25,124 nt of DNA from DASYAE01 sp036501535. GTDB lineage: Bacteria > Actinomycetota > Actinomycetes > Streptomycetales > Catenulisporaceae. The stretch covers positions 1-25,124 of the forward strand of contig DASYAE010000095.1 of assembly GCA_036501535.1 (NCBI GenBank), in the 5' to 3' direction. Within the stretch, counting starts at the first letter, position 1; each line of letters opens with the position of its first letter. A program made the translations under genes and the position numbers. The notes under the pieces are model-generated. The model had not been told where the DNA came from, made no database searches, and saw only the letters and a list, made by a program, of their open reading frames with translations. This document shows positions 14,956 through 21,044 of this stretch, one piece after another.

Positions 14956-16047
14956 ATGCCGCGCGAGCGGGGCGGGCCCGATGCCGCCGAGCGCCGCAGC
15001 GAGGTGGTCATCGTCTCCGGCAGCCTGGGGGCCGGGCACGACAGCGCGGCCGCCGAGCTCGCCCTGCGCCTGCGCGACCTGCAGATCCGGGCGTCGGTGA
15101 TCGACTATCTCTCCCGGGTCCCGTCCCCGATCAGCGTCCCGATGCGCGCCGGGTACTACGCGACGGCGTCGCACGCGCCGTTCCTGCTCGAGGCGCTGTT
15201 CCGGAGCAGCCAGTGGTCCGGCGGCGAGCCGCCGGCGGCCATGGCGCTGATGGCTCGCACCGCCGCCCGCAGACTGCTGCCGGACCTGGCGGGCGCACGC
15301 GTCGTGGTCTCCACGTTCCCCTTCGCCACACAGGCGATCGGCCGCCTGCGCGGCCAGGGCCTTCCCGCCGTGACGGCCAGCTACCTCACCGACCCCGCAG
15401 CGCATCGCGTATGGCTGCACCCGGCGGTCGACCACCATCTCGTGGTCACGGACCCCACCCGCGTCTCGGCCCAGGCCTACGGATTCGAGGCCACCGTCGT
15501 CGGCCCGCTGGTCTCGAAGGAGTTCCGCCGCCCCCTGAGCGCCGGGGAGCGGACCGAGCTGCGCACCGAGCTCGCCGTCCCGCAGTCCCGGGTACTGGCC
15601 CTGCTGATGTCGGGCTCCCACGGCATGGGCCAGATCGGAAACGCCGCGGACGCGGTCCGCCGGGCCGGGGCGGCGCCAGTGGTGCTGTGCGGCAGCAACG
15701 ACCGGCTGCGCCGGACGCTTCAGGCGCGCGGCATCACGGCGCTCGGCTGGCGAACCGACGTCCACCGGCTGATGCACGCCGCCGACGTCCTGGTCCACAA
15801 CTCCGGCGGCCTGTCGTTCACCGAGTCGCTCGTCGTGGGGCTGCCCGCCGTCACCTATATGCCGATCGCCGGCCACGGCCTGCTCAACGCACAGGTACTG
15901 CACGACAGCGGCCTGTCGCCCTGGGCCCGCTCGGCCGAGGATCTGGGCACCCTGATCGGCCGGCTCGGCTCGCGGGCCGGCCGCCCGATCGCCGAGGCCG
16001 GGGAGACCGCGGCGAGTTTCATCGCGGGCCTCTGCGACGAGCGGTGA
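14956..16047 (+). CDS. Second MGDG synthase-like glycosyltransferase (GT28 type)
   Basis: This is a 363-residue enzyme of the same superfamily as the one at 12050-13309. The acceptor loop is S-G-S-L-G-A-G-H-D-S-A-A (G25-H28) and the donor half has L-L-M-S-G-S-H-G-M-G and then A-D-V-L-V-H-N-S-G-G-L-S-F-T-E-S-L-V-V-G-L-P. It differs from the other copy in the donor loop (H-N-S-G-G against G-K-A-G-W), so the two probably use different acceptors or sugars. ATG 14956 lies 1 nt after the MFS stop. Expected activity is transfer of a hexose to a lipid at the cytosolic face of the membrane; the product is unknown. Confidence 0.87.
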   Translation: MPRERGGPDAAERRSEVVIVSGSLGAGHDSAAAELALRLRDLQIRASVIDYLSRVPSPISVPMRAGYYATASHAPFLLEALFRSSQWSGGEPPAAMALMARTAARRLLPDLAGARVVVSTFPFATQAIGRLRGQGLPAVTASYLTDPAAHRVWLHPAVDHHLVVTDPTRVSAQAYGFEATVVGPLVSKEFRRPLSAGERTELRTELAVPQSRVLALLMSGSHGMGQIGNAADAVRRAGAAPVVLCGSNDRLRRTLQARGITALGWRTDVHRLMHAADVLVHNSGGLSFTESLVVGLPAVTYMPIAGHGLLNAQVLHDSGLSPWARSAEDLGTLIGRLGSRAGRPIAEAGETAASFIAGLCDER

Positions 16048-16051
16048 CCGA

Positions 16052-16073
16052 GCGGGCAAGGCTTCCGGCCCGC
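16052..16073 (+). terminator. GC-rich hairpin after the MFS-glycosyltransferase operon
   Basis: GCGGGC (16052-16057) and GCCCGC (16068-16073) form a 6-nt stem around a 10-nt loop, starting 5 nt after the glycosyltransferase stop. No T-tract follows. It may be a terminator. Confidence 0.35.
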
Positions 16074-16140
16074 ACGCCGCGGCAGCCGCCCCGGTGCGAT
16101 GATCGTGCACGCAATGCCCTGACAGAGGCAGGAGACCCCC

Positions 16141-17499
16141 GTGAGCCCTCGCCCGCCCGACTTCAACCGCCTGTTCGCCGTCGGCGCCCGACACGACTTC
16201 AGCCACTTCCGCGCCGGCTGCACGGTGACGGTCCGGATCGCGGAGGGCGCCGACCTGCGGCTGCCGAGCGGCCGGCTGATAGCCCACGAGCCGTGGGCCA
16301 TCTGGCCCGCCCCGGCGTCGGACTACGCGTTCGTCCAGCAGGTGGCGCCGGGCTCCTACCCCGTCGAGCTGGTCATGGCCGACTTCCACGACCCCGGCAA
16401 TCCGCAGGGCAACACGGCCTTCTCCGAGGTCGCCGCGGCCCGCCTGGTTGTGCGCGACGAGCCGGTCGCCGTCTGGCGGATGGCCCTGCAGCCGGGCAAG
16501 GACGACGCGGACCTGGCGGAGGACGAGTTCTACGGCTATCCCGTGGACGGCGGCATGGGCGCGTTCTGCTCGCCGGAGTTCATGGACGCGGCGCGGGACA
16601 ACGACGATTTCGAAGGGCTCTCCGACGCCTCGATGGACGTCGTCGACAGCGACGACGTCAGCGACTACCTCCAGGAGAACAGCGGAACCAACACCGTGAT
16701 GTTCCGCTCGGGCGGCGGCGACGGGCATTACGGGACCTGGGTCGGATACACCGCCGCCGGGGAGATCGCCTGCTTCGTCACCGACTTCAGGACGCTGACC
16801 GCGCATGACGAGGACGATGGGGACGAGGACGAAATCCGTCCCGCCGCCCCGGATCCGCAGGACGCGAAGGCGGCCGCGTCCTACCGGGATCCCGAGCCGC
16901 CCGCGCCGGCCGCTTCAGGCGCCCCGGTCTACCGGCGCCGCGGGCCGGCCAGCCGCGCGGTCGGGGCGCAGATGCTCGTCGGCCAGACGCTCCGGCGCCA
17001 GTCGCTGACCTCGACGTACGGCATGTGCACGCTGGTCTACCAGGACGACGGGAACCTGGTGCTCTACCGGTACGACCGGGAGTGGGCGCTGTGGGCGAGC
17101 AACACGCAGGGCGCGTCCGTCGGCGAGTGCGTGCTGCAGGAGGACGGCAACCTGGTCGTCTACGACCGCGACGGGCGCGCCGTGTGGGCGACGGGCACCA
17201 ACGGCCGGCCGGCCGCCCGGCTGTCCGTGCGGGACGACGGGTTCGCAGTGCTCGAAAACGACGCCGGCGACGTGCTCTGGGCCACCGATCCGGTCGCCGC
17301 GGCAGGCGTCGCGGCGGCCTCGGCGGCGTTGGCGGGTTCGGCGGCCGTCCCGATGCGCCAGCGCGCGAAGGTCCCGGGAACGCCCAGCCGGGGCGTCCCG
17401 GCCACGCGCGCCGTCCCCGCCACCAAGGGCGTCCCGGCCAGGCCCATGATCCCGGCCAGACCGGCGGTTCCGCGGACGCCGCCCGAGGCGGCCAAGTAA
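16141..17499 (+). CDS. DUF4241-like / bulb-type lectin fusion protein
   Basis: This 452-residue protein has three parts. Residues about 35-220 match my recollection of DUF4241: L-P-S-G-R-L-I-A, P-G-S-Y-P-V, a V-W-R-M-A stretch, Y-P-V-D-G-G-M-G-A-F-C, S-G-G-G-D-G-H-Y-G-T-W-V-G and a final V-T-D-F. After an acidic, Pro-rich linker, residues about 278-385 form a B-lectin domain. It has mannose-site motifs QDDGNLVLY (301-309) and QEDGNLVVY (333-341), plus a degenerate third site R-D-D-G-F-A-V-L-E (364-372). A basic, Pro-rich tail carries hexapeptide repeats (411-448). There is no signal peptide or membrane helix, so the lectin would act in the cytosol unless exported another way. GTG 16141 follows AGGAG. 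The function of DUF4241 is unknown. Confidence 0.82.
   Translation: MSPRPPDFNRLFAVGARHDFSHFRAGCTVTVRIAEGADLRLPSGRLIAHEPWAIWPAPASDYAFVQQVAPGSYPVELVMADFHDPGNPQGNTAFSEVAAARLVVRDEPVAVWRMALQPGKDDADLAEDEFYGYPVDGGMGAFCSPEFMDAARDNDDFEGLSDASMDVVDSDDVSDYLQENSGTNTVMFRSGGGDGHYGTWVGYTAAGEIACFVTDFRTLTAHDEDDGDEDEIRPAAPDPQDAKAAASYRDPEPPAPAASGAPVYRRRGPASRAVGAQMLVGQTLRRQSLTSTYGMCTLVYQDDGNLVLYRYDREWALWASNTQGASVGECVLQEDGNLVVYDRDGRAVWATGTNGRPAARLSVRDDGFAVLENDAGDVLWATDPVAAAGVAAASAALAGSAAVPMRQRAKVPGTPSRGVPATRAVPATKGVPARPMIPARPAVPRTPPEAAK
17371..17484 (+). repeat. Imperfect 18-nt repeats encoding [VI]PA[TR]xx hexapeptides
   Basis: The 3' end of the lectin-fusion gene encodes VPGTPSRG and then VPATRA, VPATKG, VPARPM, IPARPA and VPRTPP. 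Each later unit is 18 nt long. The tail is basic and Pro-rich. Confidence 0.7.
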
Positions 17500-17529
17500 A
17501 CAAGCCAAGTAAACAAGCCAAGTAGACAA
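17491..17529 (+). repeat. Three tandem copies of a 13-nt repeat at a stop codon
   Basis: GCCAAGTAAACAA occurs at 17491-17503 and 17504-17516, and GCCAAGTAGACAA at 17517-17529. Because 13 is not a multiple of three, the stops at 17497, 17510 and 17523 fall in all three forward frames. The first copy supplies the TAA of the lectin-fusion gene. The repeat is AT-richer than its surroundings. Confidence 0.9.
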
Positions 17530-17591
17530 GCTAGAGTAGCCGCCGCGGGCCCGGCTGCGATCCGCCGGCCGTCAGCGGGTACGCGGCAGGC

Positions 17592-18290
17592 GTGACAACC
17601 ACTTCTGCCGACGGCCCCGGCGACGCCACCGAACCGGTGCGGCGCACCATCTACCGGCACCTCGCCGCGACCGGCCGGGCGCCGGACCGCCCGCACCTCG
17701 CCGCGGCGCTCTCCCTGACCGAGCAGGCCGTGGACCAGGCGGTCGACGCACTGGCCGCCGCCCGGCACCTCGTGCTCGGCGCGGACCGGCGGATCGTGCT
17801 CGCGCACCCTTTCGCGACCCGGAACTTCGGCTTCTCGGTGATGGGCGCGCGCACCCTGTGGTGGGGCGGCTGCGCCTGGGACGCGTTCGCCATCCCGCAT
17901 CTGGTCCCCGACGAGCCCTCCGCCCTCGTCGCCACGACCTGCCCCGCCTGCGGCACGCCGCTCGCCTGGACCGTGGACCGCGCCGGGCCGCCAGCCGGAG
18001 CCGGCGTCGCCCACTTCCTCGTGCCGGTGGAGCGGATCTGGGACGACGTGGTGCACACCTGCAGCAACCAGCGGATCTTCTGCGACGAGGGCTGCGTCGA
18101 GGACTGGCTCGCGCAGACCGGCAACCCGGCCGGATCGATCTTCGGCCTGCCCACGCTCTGGCGCCTGGCCGCGCACTGGTACGAGGGCCGCCTCGACTCG
18201 CCCTACCAGCGCCGCGACCCGCGGGAAGTCCGCGACTACTTCCGCGGCGTCGGTCTGACCGGAGCCTTCTGGGGCTTGCCGGACGCCTGA
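17592..18290 (+). CDS. MerB-like (alkylmercury lyase family) protein
   Basis: This is a 232-residue cytosolic protein. An N-terminal helix-turn-helix-like part (about 12-65) resembles the winged N-terminus of MerB. The catalytic half aligns with MerB: G-G-C94-A-W-D97 corresponds to the C96 and D99 pocket, and H-T-C157 to C159. All three protonolysis residues are therefore present, while the residue equal to MerB C160 is Ser. Two further pairs, C117-P-A-C120 and C164-D-E-G-C168, are extra and could bind a metal. No merA, merR or merT is nearby. Many actinobacterial relatives have unproven mercury activity, so the substrate is uncertain. The start is GTG 17592. Confidence 0.82.
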   Translation: MTTTSADGPGDATEPVRRTIYRHLAATGRAPDRPHLAAALSLTEQAVDQAVDALAAARHLVLGADRRIVLAHPFATRNFGFSVMGARTLWWGGCAWDAFAIPHLVPDEPSALVATTCPACGTPLAWTVDRAGPPAGAGVAHFLVPVERIWDDVVHTCSNQRIFCDEGCVEDWLAQTGNPAGSIFGLPTLWRLAAHWYEGRLDSPYQRRDPREVRDYFRGVGLTGAFWGLPDA

Positions 18291-18340
18291 GCTCGAGCCT
18301 GAGCCGGGCTGCCGCCGGATGGCCTACTCGCTCACCCGTT

Positions 18341-18372
18341 CGATCCACAGTGTGGATGACGGCTGTGGATAA
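18341..18372. promoter_or_regulatory. Cluster of three DnaA-box-like 9-mers
   Basis: TGTGGATAA at 18364-18372 is the exact complement of the DnaA box TTATCCACA. TGTGGATGA at 18351-18359 matches 8 of 9. CGATCCACA at 18341-18349 matches 7 of 9 in the opposite direction. The first two form the perfect palindrome ATCCACAGTGTGGAT (18343-18357). They lie 115-150 nt before the probable imuA' start. DnaA binding is inferred. Confidence 0.5.
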
Positions 18373-18451
18373 CCTGGGCCGAAGACGACCGTGAACGGCG
18401 CCCACATGCGTGGAACAGTGCACCTGAAAGGGTATCAGGCAACTACGGAGG

Positions 18452-18480
18452 TTGACGAAGCGGGTGTGCTTGGAGAGACT
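18452..18480 (+). promoter_or_regulatory. Putative imuA' promoter
   Basis: TTGACG (18452-18457) matches five of six bases of a -35. A weak -10, GAGACT (18475-18480), is 17 nt later. Transcription would start near 18487, just upstream of the LexA-type box, where bound LexA would block it. If the start is exactly the G of GTG 18487 the mRNA would be leaderless. Confidence 0.4.
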
Positions 18481-18486
18481 GGTGGG

Positions 18487-19329
18487 GTGTCATCCGATCA
18501 AACGTTCGACTCCCGTTCCACCGAGCTGGAGCGGCGGAGGGGCGCGTTGCGCAGCGCGCTCGCGGGCGGATCGGACGGCGCGGGCCCGGACCGGACGGCG
18601 GCCGACGCCCCGGACCCGCGCCCGCGGGACTCGTCGGTACCGGTGCTCGACGTGCTGGGCGAGCTGCTGCCGGAGGGGCTGCGGCGCGGCGAGGCGGTCT
18701 CGGTGCTCAGCCGGGGCGGCGCGGTGGACTATCTCGCGCTGAGCCTGCTGGCCGGGGCGCTGCACGCGGGGCTGTGGTGCGCCGCGGTCGGCGTGGCCGG
18801 GCTCGGCGGCCTCGCGGTGGCCGAACTGCTCGGCGCCGGCGCGGACCGGGCCGAAGGGCTCAGCCGCCTGCTGATCGTCCCGGATCCCGCGGCGCGCTGG
18901 GCCGAGGTGGCCTCGGCGCTGGCCGACGGCGTGGATCTGCTGCTGGTGCACCCGCCCGCGCACGTCGACGCGCAGATCGCGCGGCGGGTCGACGCGCGGC
19001 TGCGGCAGGGCCGCGCCTCCGGCACCCGGCACAGCGCCGCGATGGCCGTGCTCGGGGCCTGGCCGACCGCCCGGCTGACCCTGCGCACCGCCCGCACCGT
19101 GTGGGTCGGCCTGGACGGGGTCGGGCCGACCGCGGGGACCGGGCACCTGGCCGGCGGCCGGGCCACCGTGCTCGCCGAGGCCCGCGGCGCCGGGCGGCCC
19201 CGCACCGCCCGGCTCTGGTTGCCCTCGGCCACCGGCGCCGCCGCCGCTCTCACCGAGCTGCCCGCCACCGCACGGGATGCAGACGCACCGGCACCAGGCA
19301 CGCCGCGGCGCCTCACCGCCGTCGCCTAG
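18487..19329 (+). CDS. imuA: ImuA'-type mutasome accessory protein (RecA-like)
   Basis: This protein of about 280 residues is the first gene of the imuA'-imuB-dnaE2 cassette. Its core, V-L-D-V-L-G-E-L-L-P-E-G-L-R-R-G-E followed by alternating hydrophobic strands (L-L-A-G-A-L-H-A-G-L-W-C-A-A-V-G) and V-D-L-L-L-V-H-P, is a RecA-like ATPase fold. The P-loop is degenerate: S-R-G-G-A-V replaces G-x-x-x-x-G-K-T, so no ATP-binding Lys. Family members are structural partners of ImuB. The start is uncertain. GTG 18487 (used here) places the LexA-type box inside codons 3-8. TTG 18547 has an excellent GGAGG at 18536-18540, would give 260 residues, and leaves the box 38 nt upstream. The C-terminus is Ala/Pro-rich. 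Confidence 0.8.
   Translation: MSSDQTFDSRSTELERRRGALRSALAGGSDGAGPDRTAADAPDPRPRDSSVPVLDVLGELLPEGLRRGEAVSVLSRGGAVDYLALSLLAGALHAGLWCAAVGVAGLGGLAVAELLGAGADRAEGLSRLLIVPDPAARWAEVASALADGVDLLLVHPPAHVDAQIARRVDARLRQGRASGTRHSAAMAVLGAWPTARLTLRTARTVWVGLDGVGPTAGTGHLAGGRATVLAEARGAGRPRTARLWLPSATGAAAALTELPATARDADAPAPGTPRRLTAVA
18494..18509. promoter_or_regulatory. LexA-type SOS box
   Basis: CCGATCAAACGTTCGA matches the actinobacterial/Bacillus-type LexA box TCGAAC-N4-GTTCGA with two mismatches, both in the left half; the right half is perfect. It sits immediately before or inside the start of imuA', the first gene of a mutasome cassette that is SOS-induced in relatives. Confidence 0.65.
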
Positions 19330-19346
19330 CCGGGCCGAGCCGCATC

Positions 19347-21044
19347 ATGCCTCGTACATCGCAGACTCCGCACCCGGATCGGCAGACCGCCTCCCGGGTG
19401 CTGATCGCGTGGTGCCCGGACTGGCCGGTCCTCGCCGTCGGCGCGGACCTGGACGCCCCGGCCGCGGTCCTCGACGGCGCCGGGTCGCGGGCGGCGGTGG
19501 CGGCCTGCTCCCCCGCGGCGCGGGCGGCCGGGGTGCGGCGCGGGCAGCGGGTGCGCGAGGCCCAGCGCCTGTGCCCGGAGCTGGCCGTCCTCCCGCGCGA
19601 CGAGCAGGCCGAGGCCCGCGTGTTCGAGCCGGTCATGGCCGCGGCCGAGGAGGTGGCCGCGGCGGTGGAGATGGTGCGCCCCGGGCTGATCGCCCTGCCC
19701 GCCCGCGGACCGGCCCGCTACCACGGCGGCGAGCCGGTGCTGGCGGCGCTGCTGCGCGACCGGATCGCCGACGTCGCCGCGCCCTCCGGCAGCCCGATCG
19801 GCTGCGGGGTCGGGATCGCGGACGGGATGTTCGCCGCGGGCCTCGCCGCGCGCCGCCCCGGCGACACGCCCCTGGTCGTCCCGCCGGGCGGCAGCCCCGC
19901 GTTCCTGGAGCCGTATCCGGTGGCGGTCCTGGAGCGCCCGGAGCTGGCCGGGCTGCTGCAGCGGCTCGGCGTGCACACGCTCGGGGCGTTCGCCGCGCTG
20001 CCCGCCGGCGACGTGGCCAACCGGTTCGGGGCCGACGGGACCCTGGCGCACCGGCTGGCCCGCGGCCTGGACCCGCGCCCGCCCGCGCCGCGCCGCCCGG
20101 CCGAGGACCTGGCCGTCGAGCACGCCTTCGACCCGCCGGCCGAGCGGGACGAGCCGGTGGTGTTCGTCGCCAAGTCCCTGGCCGACCGGCTGCACGCGGT
20201 GCTCGGCGGGGCGGGGCTGTCGTGCGTGCGGCTCCACGTGCAGGCCATCACCGCGGGCGGGCGCGAGTGCGGGCGGACCTGGCGGCACGGGGACGCGGCC
20301 GGCGGGTCGCTCTCCTCGCTCGCGGTGGCCGAGCGGGTGCGCTGGCAGCTGGACGGCTGGCGGACCCGGGAGGCGCCGGCGGGCCAGGGTACTGATCACG
20401 GCGCCGATCAGGACGCCGACCCGGTGGTGCTGCTGCGGCTGGTGCCGGACCAGCTGGTGGTCGACGCCGGGGCGCAGCAGGCGCTGTGGGGCCGCGAGCA
20501 GGTCCCGGACCGGGTCGCCCGCGCGGCCGAGCACGTCCAGGCCCTGCTCGGGCACGCCGGGGTGGTGCGGCTGGAGCCGGTCGGCGGCCGGGACCCGGCC
20601 GAGCGGGTCGAGACGGTCCCCTGGGGCGACCTGCCTGTGTTGATTCAAGGCACGTCCATTCAAGGCACGTCCGTCCAAGGCGCGTCGGCCCGGGGGCGGG
20701 CCGCGGCGCGAGACCCGCGGGCGCCCTGGCCCGGCGCGGTGCCGCCGCCCGCGCCCCCGCTGGTGCCCGACGAGCCGGCCGCCGCCGAGCTGCGCGACGC
20801 GTCCGGCGCGCTGCTGTCGGTCACCGGCCGCAGCCGCCTGTCCGGCGTCCCGGCGACGCTGGCGGTGGGCGGCGAGCGGCTGGCGGTGACCGGCTGGGCC
20901 GGCCCGTGGCCGTTCGACGAGCGCTCCTGGAGCCGGCAGGGCGGGCGGCGCCGGGCCCGGGTGCAGTGCGCCACCGGCGATGGACGGGCCTGGCTGCTGG
21001 CCGTGGAGGGCGGGGCGTGGCGGGTGGAGGGGGTGTATCAGTAG
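19347..21044 (+). CDS. imuB: ImuB, catalytically inactive Y-family polymerase adaptor
   Basis: This is a 565-residue protein. The N-terminus A-W-C-P-D-W-P (21-27) stands where active Y-family polymerases have the D-x-D-x-F motif. The second catalytic motif is replaced by L-I-A-L-P-A-R-G-P-A-R-Y-H-G-G-E (about 114-130), the ImuB signature. It should therefore not synthesise DNA but link DnaE2 to the sliding clamp and ImuA'. A probable clamp-binding motif Q-Q-A-L-W-G is at 377-382. A proline/alanine-rich linker with a threefold pentapeptide repeat follows (433-447), then a C-terminal domain of about 100 residues with W-A-G-P-W-P. ATG 19347 is 17 nt after the imuA' stop. The stop shares one base with the dnaE2 GTG. 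Confidence 0.9.
   Translation: MPRTSQTPHPDRQTASRVLIAWCPDWPVLAVGADLDAPAAVLDGAGSRAAVAACSPAARAAGVRRGQRVREAQRLCPELAVLPRDEQAEARVFEPVMAAAEEVAAAVEMVRPGLIALPARGPARYHGGEPVLAALLRDRIADVAAPSGSPIGCGVGIADGMFAAGLAARRPGDTPLVVPPGGSPAFLEPYPVAVLERPELAGLLQRLGVHTLGAFAALPAGDVANRFGADGTLAHRLARGLDPRPPAPRRPAEDLAVEHAFDPPAERDEPVVFVAKSLADRLHAVLGGAGLSCVRLHVQAITAGGRECGRTWRHGDAAGGSLSSLAVAERVRWQLDGWRTREAPAGQGTDHGADQDADPVVLLRLVPDQLVVDAGAQQALWGREQVPDRVARAAEHVQALLGHAGVVRLEPVGGRDPAERVETVPWGDLPVLIQGTSIQGTSVQGASARGRAAARDPRAPWPGAVPPPAPPLVPDEPAAAELRDASGALLSVTGRSRLSGVPATLAVGGERLAVTGWAGPWPFDERSWSRQGGRRRARVQCATGDGRAWLLAVEGGAWRVEGVYQ
20643..20687 (+). repeat. Three tandem 15-nt repeats inside imuB
   Basis: ATTCAAGGCACGTCC is repeated exactly at 20643-20657 and 20658-20672, and a diverged copy GTCCAAGGCGCGTCG follows at 20673-20687. 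They encode IQGTS, IQGTS and VQGAS. The unit length keeps the frame for any copy number. Confidence 0.9.

Noticed and set aside
18774..19346. Upstream extension of the imuB frame into imuA'
   Set aside because: The residues are Arg-rich and overlap a good coding frame. The ImuB motif W-C-P-D-W-P lies just after ATG 19347, as expected for the family.
20486..21043. Upstream extension of the dnaE2 frame into imuB
   Set aside because: GTG 21044 has a ribosome site and the stop/start overlap typical of coupled genes. The upstream part is a shifted reading of imuB.
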